Source: Streptomyces sp. SID8352
Lineage (GTDB): Bacteria; Actinomycetota; Actinomycetes; Streptomycetales; Streptomycetaceae
NCBI RefSeq assembly: GCF_009862265.1
Contig: NZ_WWGX01000104.1
Span: forward strand, 124,183-188,182
Length of the DNA stretch: 64,000 nucleotides
Direction of reading: 5' to 3'
The notes under the pieces were generated by a model. That model did no database searches, was not told where the DNA came from, and worked only from the letters and a program-made list of their open reading frames with translations. How positions within the stretch are numbered: position 1 is the stretch's first letter; each line of letters starts with the position of its first letter. A program made the translations under genes and the position numbers. Of this stretch, positions 49,096 to 57,281 are shown piece by piece.

Positions 49096-51095
49096 CCGCG
49101 GGGCATCCGGTGGCCGGGGGGCCCGCGGACTGGACCCCCTCCGCGCGGACCGTCGAACGCGCCCGGATCACCGACTTCGCCCGGTTCGCCGGGCGGCGGA
49201 CGGGCCGGGACGTGACCGGCGGCTACCACCCGCTGTGGGAGTGGTCGACGCAGGACGCCGACGGCTTCTGGGCCGCGCTGTGGGACTACTTCGGGCTGCC
49301 GGAACGCCCGGCGGGCGCGCCGGCCCTGGCGGACGGGACCATGCCGGGCAGCGTGTGGTTCCCCGGCAGCACCCTCAACTACACCGCCGAGGTGTTCCGG
49401 GACCGGGCGGACGCGGACGTCGCCGTCGTCGCGGTGGCCGAGGACACCGAACCCGTCGAGGTCACCTGGGGCGAACTGCGCCGCCAGGTGGCCTCGTTGG
49501 CGGAGGCGCTGACCCGGCTCGGCGTCCGCTCCGGCGACCGGGTGGTGGGCTATCTGCCCAACGGCGTCGAGGCCGTCACGGCGTTCCTGGCCACGGCCGG
49601 TCTGGGAGCGGTCTGGGCGGTCTGCGGACTGGACTACGTCGCCTCGGCTGCCGCGGCGCGGTTCGCCCAGCTCGAACCGACCGTGCTGATCACCGCGACC
49701 ACGTCCCGGTACGGCGGGCGGCCGGTCGACCGGTCCGCCGACGTCCGGGCCCTGCGCGAGGCGCTGCCGACCCTGGCCGCGACCGTCGCCGTGGGCGACC
49801 CGGCCCCTGTCCCCGGCGCGGTCGCCTGGTCGTCCCTCGTCACCGGGGACGCCCCGCTCGCCCCCGTCGAGGTGCCGTTCGACCATCCGCTGTGGGTCCT
49901 GTTCTCGTCCGGCACGACCGGGCCGCCCAAGGGGATCGTGCACGGACACGGCGGCATCGTGCTCGAACACCTCAAGCACTCGGCCCTCCACCTGGACCTG
50001 CGCGCGGGCGACCGCGTCCTCTGGTACACCACGCCGAGCTGGATGATGTGGAACTTCCTGGTGGGCAACCTGCTGCTGGGCGCCACGATCGTCTGCTACG
50101 ACGGCAGCCCCACCCACCCCGGCGCCGACGCGCTCTGGCGGCTGGCCGAGCGGCTCGACGTCTCCGTCCTGGGCACCAGCCCCGGCTACCTGGCGACCTG
50201 CCGCAAGGCCGGCGTCGGCCTCGCCGGGGACGGGAAGGGGACGCCGGCGCGACTGGGCGTCACCGGCTCGGCCTTCCCGGCCGACCTCCAGCGCTGGGTC
50301 GCCGGTGAACTGGGGCCCGGCGTACAGGTGGTGACCACCAGCGGCGGCACCGACGTCGCCACCGCCTTCCTCGGCGCGGCACCCAACACCCCCGTCCGGG
50401 CCGGTGAACTGTCCGCCCCCTGCCTCGGCGTGGCGGTGGACGCGTTCGGTCCGGACGGACGGCCGCTCCGGGGCGAGGTCGGCGAACTGGTCGTGCTCCG
50501 GCCGATGCCCTCGATGCCGGTGGGGTTCTGGAACGACCCGGACGGTTCCCGGTACCGGGCCGCCTACTTCGGCATGTTCCCGGGCGTGTGGCGGCACGGC
50601 GACTGGATCACCGTCACCGACCGGGGTTCGGTGGTCCTCCACGGCCGGTCCGACGCGACCCTGAACCGCCGCGGCGTGCGCATGGGCAGCGGTGACATCT
50701 ACGGTCCGGTGGAGGAACTCGACGAGATCACCGAGGCCCTCGTCGTCGGGGTCGAGTTCGACGACGGCGACTACTGGATGCCGCTGTTCGTCACCACCGC
50801 GGACGGAACCGGCCTCGACGACGCGCTGCGGGACCGGATCCGGAGCGCCATCCGGCGCCGGGCCTCGTCCCGGCACGTCCCGGACGAGATCGTCGCCGCC
50901 CCCGGCATCCCGCACACCCGCACCGGCAAGAAGCTCGAAGTCCCCGTCAAACGCCTGCTGCGCGGCGACGACCCGGCCGCCGTGCTCGACCCGGGCAGCA
51001 CCGACCGGCCCGAACTCATCGCCTGGTACGCCGCGTTCGGCGCCGCCCACCGCGAGCGGCGTGCCGCCGCGCACGACACGGGGACGCGACGCTGA
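49092..51095 (+). CDS. acetoacetyl-CoA synthetase
   Basis: A 667-aa adenylate-forming enzyme of the acetoacetyl-CoA synthetase branch (usual length about 650), activating acetoacetate with ATP and CoA. It contains WSTQDADGFWAALWDYFGL and MPGSVWFPGSTLNYTAEVF near the N-terminus, the phosphate-binding LFSSGTTGPPKGIVHGHGG near 273, LWYTTPSWMMWNFLVGNLL near 312, TSGGTDVATAF near 418, HGDWITVTDRGSVVLHGRSD near 500 and the C-terminal catalytic Lys in HTRTGKKLEVPVKR. GTG 49092 overlaps the stop of the 34-codon frame. Its presence points to acetoacetate as a pathway product; a thiolase follows. Confidence 0.93.
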   Translation: MTAGHPVAGGPADWTPSARTVERARITDFARFAGRRTGRDVTGGYHPLWEWSTQDADGFWAALWDYFGLPERPAGAPALADGTMPGSVWFPGSTLNYTAEVFRDRADADVAVVAVAEDTEPVEVTWGELRRQVASLAEALTRLGVRSGDRVVGYLPNGVEAVTAFLATAGLGAVWAVCGLDYVASAAAARFAQLEPTVLITATTSRYGGRPVDRSADVRALREALPTLAATVAVGDPAPVPGAVAWSSLVTGDAPLAPVEVPFDHPLWVLFSSGTTGPPKGIVHGHGGIVLEHLKHSALHLDLRAGDRVLWYTTPSWMMWNFLVGNLLLGATIVCYDGSPTHPGADALWRLAERLDVSVLGTSPGYLATCRKAGVGLAGDGKGTPARLGVTGSAFPADLQRWVAGELGPGVQVVTTSGGTDVATAFLGAAPNTPVRAGELSAPCLGVAVDAFGPDGRPLRGEVGELVVLRPMPSMPVGFWNDPDGSRYRAAYFGMFPGVWRHGDWITVTDRGSVVLHGRSDATLNRRGVRMGSGDIYGPVEELDEITEALVVGVEFDDGDYWMPLFVTTADGTGLDDALRDRIRSAIRRRASSRHVPDEIVAAPGIPHTRTGKKLEVPVKRLLRGDDPAAVLDPGSTDRPELIAWYAAFGAAHRERRAAAHDTGTRR

Positions 51096-51384
51096 GCACT
51101 CCGGCGCCCTTCCGGCCCCCGGCGGTCCCGGCTCCCGGCCCGCCCCCGGCGGTCCCGGTTCTCCGGGCGCCCCGGGGGTCCCGCCGCCGGACGGACCGGC
51201 CGGGGGAGTGCGCACCTCCCCGGCCCCGGCGGCCCGCCCCCGGCGCAGCGCCGCCGCTCCGGCGGGTCGGCCGCCGGGCACACCACCGAGGGCCCGGCGG
51301 GACGCGCCGCCGTGCCCGCCGCACACCCGAGGGCCCCACGCGGGCCGGTCACACCCAGGTGACCGCGAACAGAGGAGAAGAAGC
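51096..51384. other. spacer between the synthetase and thiolase genes
   Basis: A 289-base Pro/Gly-codon-like, GC-rich spacer with GGCGGTCCCGG direct repeats near 51120-51160. No gene, no clear promoter. AGAGGAGAAGAAGC is a strong ribosome binding site right before the thiolase ATG. Confidence 0.4.
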
Positions 51385-52572
51385 ATGAGGGAAGCAGTGG
51401 TCGTGTCGACCGCCCGCACGCCGATCGGCAAGGCGTACCGGGGCTCGTTCAACGACACCCAGGGGCAGCGGCTCGCCGCCCACGCGATCGGCGGCGCCCT
51501 GGAACGGGCCGGTGTCAGCGGCGAGGAGGTCGACGACATCGTCCTCGGCTGCGCGATGCAGGAGGGGTCGACCGGCGGGAACGTCGCCCGTCAGGCGGCC
51601 CTGCGCGCGGGGCTGCCGCCCACGGTCCCCGGTATGACCCTGGACCGGCAGTGCTCCTCCGGACTGATGGCGATAGCCACCGCCGCCCACCAGATCACCG
51701 CCGACGGCATGACGGTCACCGTCGGCGGCGGAGTGGAGTCGATCTCCCTGGTGCAGAACGCCCACCGGAACACGTACCGCGCCCACGACCCCTGGCTGAC
51801 CGAGCACGGGCGCTCCATCTACATCCCCATGCTGGACACCGCCGAGAACGTCGCCCTCCGCTACGGCGTCGACCGCGAGGCACAGGACCGGTTCGCCCTG
51901 GAGTCCCAGCGGCGCACGGCCCGCGCCCAGGAGGCCGGACTGTTCGACGCCGAGATCGCACCCTTCTCGGGCAGCCGGCTGGTGCCGGGCGAGGACCCGG
52001 ACGCGTCCGTGAGCGTCCCGTTCACCCTGGCCGCCGACGAGGGGAACCGCCCCTCCACCACCCTCGCCGGACTCGGCGGTCTGCGCACGGTGTTCGACGG
52101 CGACACCTCCTCGGTCACCGCCGGGAACTCCTCGCAGCTCTCCGACGGCGCGTCCGCCGCCGTCCTCATGGAAGCGGGGGAGGCCGCCCGGCGCGGGGTC
52201 GAACCGCTCGGGGTGTACCGGGGCGTCGCGGTCGCCGGATGCGAACCGGACGAGATGGGCATCGGCCCGGTCCTCGCCGTCCCGCGGCTGCTCGCCCGGC
52301 ACGGGCTCACCGTGGACGACATCGACCTGTGGGAACTGAACGAGGCGTTCGCCTCCCAGGCCGTGTACTGCCGGGACCGGCTCGGCATCGACCCCGACAA
52401 GTACAACGTCAACGGCGGCGCCATCGCCATCGGCCACCCCTACGGCATGACCGGCGCCCGGCTGGTCGGGCACGCGCTCCTGGAGGGGCGCCGCCGGAAG
52501 GCCCGGTACGTGGTGGTGACCATGTGCGTCGGCGGCGGCATGGGCGCCGCCGGCCTGTTCGAGATCTGCTGA
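51385..52572 (+). CDS. acetyl-CoA C-acetyltransferase (thiolase)
   Basis: A 395-aa thiolase, which splits acetoacetyl-CoA with CoA into two acetyl-CoA or the reverse. It has VVVSTARTPIGKAYRGSF at the start, nucleophile Cys90 in TLDRQCSSGL, NEAFASQAVYC near 320, NVNGGAIAIGHPYGMTGAR near 340 (His) and second Cys in VTMCVGGGMGAAGLFE near 380. ATG 51385 has AGAGGAGAA upstream. Following acetoacetyl-CoA synthetase, it completes conversion of acetoacetate to acetyl-CoA. Confidence 0.94.
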   Translation: MREAVVVSTARTPIGKAYRGSFNDTQGQRLAAHAIGGALERAGVSGEEVDDIVLGCAMQEGSTGGNVARQAALRAGLPPTVPGMTLDRQCSSGLMAIATAAHQITADGMTVTVGGGVESISLVQNAHRNTYRAHDPWLTEHGRSIYIPMLDTAENVALRYGVDREAQDRFALESQRRTARAQEAGLFDAEIAPFSGSRLVPGEDPDASVSVPFTLAADEGNRPSTTLAGLGGLRTVFDGDTSSVTAGNSSQLSDGASAAVLMEAGEAARRGVEPLGVYRGVAVAGCEPDEMGIGPVLAVPRLLARHGLTVDDIDLWELNEAFASQAVYCRDRLGIDPDKYNVNGGAIAIGHPYGMTGARLVGHALLEGRRRKARYVVVTMCVGGGMGAAGLFEIC

Positions 52573-52737
52573 CGGGACGGGTCCCCGTCCGCGACCTTGT
52601 GCCGTCCTGCCGTCCCGCCGCCGTTCGCCCGGGACCGCCGCCGGCCGCGCGAACCGGCTCCCGCCGGGCGGCCCGCCCACCGTGCCGGGAAGCGCCCGGC
52701 CGGACCGGAACACCACTGAGCGAAGGAAGGTTCCACC

Positions 52738-53529
52738 ATGCCCCAGTCCCACCACCGCGAGTCCCACGACCGGGAGCCCCGCGGCCGCGTCGCGGTCGTC
52801 ACCGGAGCCGGTCGCGGCATCGGCGCGGCCACCGCCCGGCGCCTGGCACGGGACGGCCTCGCCGTCGCCGTGGTCGACCTGGACGCGGGGGAGGCGCGGC
52901 GGACGGCCGACGCCATCACCGCGGACGGGGGCCGTGCAACCGCCCTGGGCGCCGACGTGACCGACGCGGAACTGGTCGAGGCCGCGGTCGCGCGGATCAC
53001 CGGGGAACTCGGCGCGCCGACCGTCCTGGTCAACAACGCCGGCATCATCCGTGACGACCTGCTCTTCAGGATGTCCGAGGCGGACTGGGACGCGGTGGTC
53101 GGCGTCCACCTCAAGGGCGCCTTCCTCATGACCAGGGCCGTGCAGAAGCACATGGTCGAGGCCGGCTTCGGCCGGATCGTGAACCTGTCGTCGACCTCCG
53201 CGCTGGGCAACCGCGGGCAGGCCAACTACGCGGCCGCCAAGGCGGGCGTCCAGGGGTTCACCAAGACCCTCGCGATCGAGCTGGGCAGGTTCGGCGTCAC
53301 CGCCAACGCGGTCGCTCCCGGCCTCGTCGCGACCGACATGACCCGGGCCACCGCGCGGCGGCTCGGCATGTCCTGGGACGACTTCGTCGCGCGGTCCGTC
53401 GAGGACATCCCGGTGGGGCGCCCGGGCGCGCCCGAGGACATCGCCAACGCGGTCTCGTTCTTCGTCGGCGAGGCCGCGGGCTATGTCTCCGGCCAGGTGC
53501 TGTACGTCGCGGGCGGCCCGACCGTCTGA
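52738..53529 (+). CDS. FabG/PhaB-like short-chain dehydrogenase
   Basis: A 263-aa classical SDR. A 16-residue His/Arg-rich extension precedes VAVVTGAGRGIGAATARRLA; LVNNAGIIRDDLLFRMSEAD is at about 97, catalytic Ser151/152 in NLSSTSALGN, Tyr164 and Lys168 in NYAAAKAG. It ends YVSGQVLYVAGGPTV. The RDDLLFRM segment resembles 3-oxoacyl-ACP or acetoacetyl-CoA reductases, so it may reduce acetoacetyl-CoA to 3-hydroxybutyryl-CoA as an overflow step. ATG 52738 follows GAAGGAAGG. It is the third gene of operon B. Confidence 0.9.
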   Translation: MPQSHHRESHDREPRGRVAVVTGAGRGIGAATARRLARDGLAVAVVDLDAGEARRTADAITADGGRATALGADVTDAELVEAAVARITGELGAPTVLVNNAGIIRDDLLFRMSEADWDAVVGVHLKGAFLMTRAVQKHMVEAGFGRIVNLSSTSALGNRGQANYAAAKAGVQGFTKTLAIELGRFGVTANAVAPGLVATDMTRATARRLGMSWDDFVARSVEDIPVGRPGAPEDIANAVSFFVGEAAGYVSGQVLYVAGGPTV

Positions 53530-53653
53530 CACCGGGACACCGGGGGCGGTCGGGACCGCTCGCGGCCCCGTCGCGCCCTGCCGTGAGGCGCTGCCCGCTC
53601 CCGGCCGGGCAGCCTCCGGCATCATCTCATCGGGTTCAGCGGCGGTCCGTGCC

Positions 53654-54127
53654 TCAGAGCAGCAGGGACAGCGCTTCGCCGACAGCGCCCGGAACGGGCA
53701 CGGGGCGGCGGGTCACGGTGTCCACGTACACGTGGACGAACCGGCCGAGGGCATGGGCCTCCTCCCCGACGCTGCCGTCGGCCGCCTCGCGGAAGACCGC
53801 GAGGCGGTACACGACGCTGGTGCGGCCGTGGCGCTCCAGCCCGAGGCCGATGTGCACCACGTCGGGAAAGGAGAGCTCGCGCAGGTAGCGGCAGGACGTC
53901 TCGGCGACCACGCCGAAGGCGGGCAGCTTGCGGATGTCCAAGCGGGTGGCCTCGATGAGCCAGCCGTTGACCGCGTCGTCGAACCAGTTGTAGTAGACGA
54001 CGTTGTTGACGTGCTGGTACACGTCGTTGTCGGCCCAGCGGGTCTCCAGGCGGCGCAGCACGCGGAAGTCCCCGGGCACGGGGGTGGTCTCCGCGGCTCT
54101 CCCGGCGGGTGGTGTCTGGATGGTCAC
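53654..54127 (-). CDS. acyl-CoA thioesterase, 4HBT/YbgC type
   Basis: A 157-aa hot-dog protein: RRLETRWADNDVYQHVNNVV near 26-45 with the catalytic Asp and HVNNxxY, then FGVVAETSCRYLRELSFPD and GLGLERHGRTSVVYRL, matching 4-hydroxybenzoyl-CoA-type thioesterases. GTG 54127 has GAAGGAA 7-8 bases upstream; upstream in-frame sequence is low complexity. It is convergent to operon B and only 44 bases downstream of the histidinol-dehydrogenase-like gene, so it is probably cotranscribed with that gene. Confidence 0.87.
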   Translation of the reverse strand: MTIQTPPAGRAAETTPVPGDFRVLRRLETRWADNDVYQHVNNVVYYNWFDDAVNGWLIEATRLDIRKLPAFGVVAETSCRYLRELSFPDVVHIGLGLERHGRTSVVYRLAVFREAADGSVGEEAHALGRFVHVYVDTVTRRPVPVPGAVGEALSLLL

Positions 54128-54171
54128 GACGGATTCCTTCGGTGCGGTGGTGGCAGACGGACGGTCCGGTC

Positions 54172-55491
54172 TCAGCCCCGGGTGGCCGGGTAGGCGTCGG
54201 GAGCCCAGGTCAGGGGGTCCCGCCCGTACTTGGCGGCGCGGACGTCGCCGGAACGGGCGTGGCCCTCGAACGATTCCACGCGCGCCGCCCTGCCGCACAG
54301 CCGGCCGAGTTCGGCGCTGGACGGCCTGCTCGTCACTTCCTGGTAGGTGACCGTCTTCAGGTACTTTCCGACCCACAGCCCGCCGGTGTGGCGCGCGGCG
54401 CCCCGAGTGGGCAGGGTGTGGTTGGTGCCGATCACCTTGTCGCCGTACGAGACACAGGTTCCTTCCCCGAGGAAGAGCGCCCCGTAGTTCCGCATCTCCT
54501 CCAGCGCGCGGCGCGGCTCCGCGGTCAGCACTTCCACGTGCTCGCTGGCGAAGGAGTCGGCGACCCGGAATGCCTCCTCGAGGGTCTCCGTGACGATGAC
54601 CTGGCCGTGGTCCCGCCAGGCCGGGCCGGCGAAGTCCCGGGTGGGCATGGACGGCAGCAGGCGCTCGATGTGCGCGAGCGCCTCGCGGGCCACCCGCTCG
54701 CTGGAACTGACCAGCACCGCGGGCGAGTCCGGACCGTGCTCGGCCTGGCTGAGCAGGTCCACGGCCACGACGAACGGGTCCGCGTACGCGTCGGCGATGA
54801 CCAGGATCTCGGTCGGTCCGGCGAACAGGTCAATGCCCACCCGCCCGAACAACTGCCTCTTGGCCTCGGCGACGTAGGCATTGCCCGGACCGGTGAGAAG
54901 GTCGACCGCGGCGATGGTCCGCGTGCCGAGCGCCATCGCCGCCACGGCCTGGACCCCGCCCAGCACATAGATCTCGTCGGCTCCGGCCAGATGCATCGCG
55001 GCGATGGTGGCGGAGGGGATCTCGCCCCGGATCGGCGGAGTGCAGGCGGCAACCCGAGGGACGGCGGCGGCCTTGGCCGTCACCACGGTCATATGGGCCG
55101 ATGCCACCAGCGGGTAGCGGCCGCCGGGGACGTACGCTCCCGCCGCGCCGACCGGGATGCTGCGCTGGCCGAGGAACACGCCGGGCATCGTCTCGGCCTC
55201 GAAGTCCAGGATCGACTCACGCTGGCGGGTGGCGAAGTCGCGGACGTTGCCTTGGACGGTCCTGATGTCCGAGATGACCTGTGGGTCGACTCCGGAAACG
55301 ATCCTCTCGATCTCCTCGTCGCCCAGCAGAAAGCTCGCGGGCGACCACTTGTCGAACTTCTCGGAATACTCGCGCACCGCGTCGTCGCCACGCGCGGCGA
55401 TGTCGGCGATGACGTCCGCGACGACATCGCCCACGGTTCCGGCATCGGTGGCAGATCTCTGCGGCGCTGCCTGTTTGAGATGGATCGCCAT
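54172..55491 (-). CDS. histidinol dehydrogenase-family enzyme, HpsN (sulphopropanediol dehydrogenase)-like
   Basis: A 439-aa Zn-dependent dehydrogenase with the HisD fold: VPGGRYPLVASAHMTVVTAK near 135, LTGPGNAYVAEAKRQLFGRV near 218, Zn ligands in SQAEHGPDS near 258, catalytic Glu-His in SEHVEVLTAE near 328 and NHTLPTRGAARHTGGLWVGK near 365. No his genes are nearby, and the YLKTVTYQEV tail matches the catabolic HisD-like group (HpsN and relatives) rather than true HisD. It should oxidise a small polyol or hydroxy compound in two steps with NAD. ATG 55491 has AAAGGAA upstream. It is divergent from a LacI regulator. Confidence 0.87.
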   Translation of the reverse strand: MAIHLKQAAPQRSATDAGTVGDVVADVIADIAARGDDAVREYSEKFDKWSPASFLLGDEEIERIVSGVDPQVISDIRTVQGNVRDFATRQRESILDFEAETMPGVFLGQRSIPVGAAGAYVPGGRYPLVASAHMTVVTAKAAAVPRVAACTPPIRGEIPSATIAAMHLAGADEIYVLGGVQAVAAMALGTRTIAAVDLLTGPGNAYVAEAKRQLFGRVGIDLFAGPTEILVIADAYADPFVVAVDLLSQAEHGPDSPAVLVSSSERVAREALAHIERLLPSMPTRDFAGPAWRDHGQVIVTETLEEAFRVADSFASEHVEVLTAEPRRALEEMRNYGALFLGEGTCVSYGDKVIGTNHTLPTRGAARHTGGLWVGKYLKTVTYQEVTSRPSSAELGRLCGRAARVESFEGHARSGDVRAAKYGRDPLTWAPDAYPATRG

Positions 55492-55530
55492 GATGAGTTC
55501 CTTTCGTGGTGTGGCATCGACTATTTTGCG

Positions 55531-55540
55531 CATACGTATG
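55531..55540. promoter_or_regulatory. LacI-type operator CATACGTATG
   Basis: A perfect 10-base palindrome with the central CG typical of LacI/PurR operators, extended on both sides as GCGCATACGTATGTCC. It lies between the divergent dehydrogenase (55491) and LacI (55571) genes, 31 bases before the latter. Confidence 0.7.
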
Positions 55541-55570
55541 TCCGTCAATGCCCGGAAGGAAGAGCAGCCG

Positions 55571-56566
55571 ATGGTGAACAGTCACGACGTGGCCCGGGAG
55601 GCCGGCGTCTCGCAGTCGACCGTGTCCCGTGCTCTGCGAGACAGTCACCGGATCTCGGCGGAGACCAAGGCCCGGGTGCGAGCCACGGCGGAGCGGCTGG
55701 GATATGTGGCGAGTCAGCGGGGCCATCAGCTCGCCACCGGGCGCACCCGCCGGGTGGGGGTGCTGGCCACCGAACTGGCCAACCCCTTCTACCTCTCCCT
55801 GCTCGACCCACTGCACGACGCACTGCGCGCGCACGGCTACCGAATGGCCCTCCTGACGGACCCGCCGCAGTCGCCGGTGGCCTTCGACGAGCTGGTCGAC
55901 GGCTCACTGGACGGTGTGGTGCTCACCAACTGCCGTCTGCGGTCGGATCTCCCACGCGCCGTGGCCGCCCGGGGGGTCTCCGTCGTGACGCTCAACCGTG
56001 AGGTGGAGCCGGCGGCAGTGGACTCGTGCGCGGTGGACAACGTGAAGGGGGCCATGTCGGTCGCCGAAGCCATCCTGGCCGCTGGGCACACGAGGATCGC
56101 CCACATCGCGGGCCCGGCGAACACCAGTACCGGACGGGACCGTGCGGCGGGGTTCCGCCGGGCACTCGCCGGGGCCGGTATCCGCGTCGACCGTGCCTTC
56201 GTCCGCCACGGTGAGTTCACGTTCGAGGCCGGCCACGAGGCGATGGTGTCGCTGTTTCGGCACCCCGACCCGCCGACGGCGGTGTTCTGCGGCAACGACG
56301 TGATCGCGGTGGGCGCGTGCAATGCCGTGTCCGGGCTCGGCCTGAGGATTCCGGAGGACGTCTCGGTGGTCGGGTTCGACGACATCTCCGTGGCGTCCTG
56401 GGAGATCCTCGGGCTCACCACCGTGCGGTGCGATCTGTCCGGAATGGCCACGAGGGCGGCGGAACTGCTGGTGTCCCGGATCGAGGACCCGAAGCAGCCA
56501 CGCCGACGAGTGGTCCTGGACCCCGAACTGGTGATCCGCAAGTCCCTCGGTCGACGCGGCAGCTGA
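55571..56566 (+). CDS. LacI family transcriptional regulator
   Basis: A 331-aa repressor with an N-terminal HTH (HDVAREAGVSQSTVSRALRD at about 5-24, then RISAETKARVRATAERLGYV) and a PBP1-type ligand domain (VGVLATELANPFYLSLLDPL near 60, AHIAGPANTSTGRDRAAGF near 175, VFCGNDVIAVGACNAV near 235, SVVGFDDISVAS near 262). ATG 55571 has GGAAGGAAGAG upstream; an in-frame ATG at 55538 falls in the operator and is less likely. It probably represses the divergent dehydrogenase-thioesterase unit. The ligand is unknown. Confidence 0.9.
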   Translation: MVNSHDVAREAGVSQSTVSRALRDSHRISAETKARVRATAERLGYVASQRGHQLATGRTRRVGVLATELANPFYLSLLDPLHDALRAHGYRMALLTDPPQSPVAFDELVDGSLDGVVLTNCRLRSDLPRAVAARGVSVVTLNREVEPAAVDSCAVDNVKGAMSVAEAILAAGHTRIAHIAGPANTSTGRDRAAGFRRALAGAGIRVDRAFVRHGEFTFEAGHEAMVSLFRHPDPPTAVFCGNDVIAVGACNAVSGLGLRIPEDVSVVGFDDISVASWEILGLTTVRCDLSGMATRAAELLVSRIEDPKQPRRRVVLDPELVIRKSLGRRGS

Positions 56567-57281
56567 GACACCGACGGTACTGACTTCGGACCGTCAGGGT
56601 GATTCCTCTGGAAGCCTCCGACGCGGCCGGGGTGTTGGCCGCCTCCGCGGTGTGCGAGGCCTTCGGGTTGGCCGGACTGGCCGGACGGGACCCTGGCCGG
56701 GCGTGGATCGAGCGGTTCGCGGTACCGTCGGTCGCCGTGCGGCCCGGAGGCATTGGCGCAGGACCGGAGCCAGGAGTCGGCTGCGTACGGCCGAGCGGAG
56801 GAGCGGATGCGGACCGCAGCGAGCCCGGCCACTCCGATCGGCCGGAAGTCCCGCGCCTCCCCCGGCCTCTCGGCCCCGCGAGGTCGGTGCACCGGCTCGG
56901 CACCTCCCCGGTCCTCGCCGGAGTCGTCGCCCTCCCGCCATGTGCCGAGGGGTGGAAGCCGGGCGGTGGCCGGTGGTGCCGAAGTACGTTCCCGCCCGTT
57001 CCGGCGCACCCGATCCCCGGTCGTGCCGGAAGCCGGGTGGTCGGTCGTGCCGGGGCACGTCGGCCCGGACGCTCCTCGCCGGTGATCACCCTCGGTTACC
57101 ATGTTCACTTCGTGTCGGAAGCCGGTGGCGAGGGCGTGGCGCCGCCTGCGGTCCGCTGGGGGCCGGGGAGGCCGGCTCTCCGGCGCTACCTCCGGGTTCC
57201 GTCCAGCGGTTGACCGGTGATGTCCGTCCCTGCGTTCTGGAGAAGCCGTCCGTGGACCGTGGGGCCGAGGAGAGGAGACGG
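56567..57281. other. long intergenic region, no gene seen
   Basis: About 715 bases between the LacI gene and the HipA-like gene. Direct repeats such as GGTCGTGCCGG(A/G) near 57022-57058 are visible, and several long frames exist on both strands with poor composition. A TACCAT near 57096 could be a -10 for the downstream gene, but no matching -35 is convincing. Confidence 0.4.

Noticed and set aside
54172..55491. Biosynthetic histidinol dehydrogenase (hisD)
   Set aside because: No other his gene nearby, a divergent LacI regulator, and C-terminal sequence typical of the catabolic HpsN-like group.
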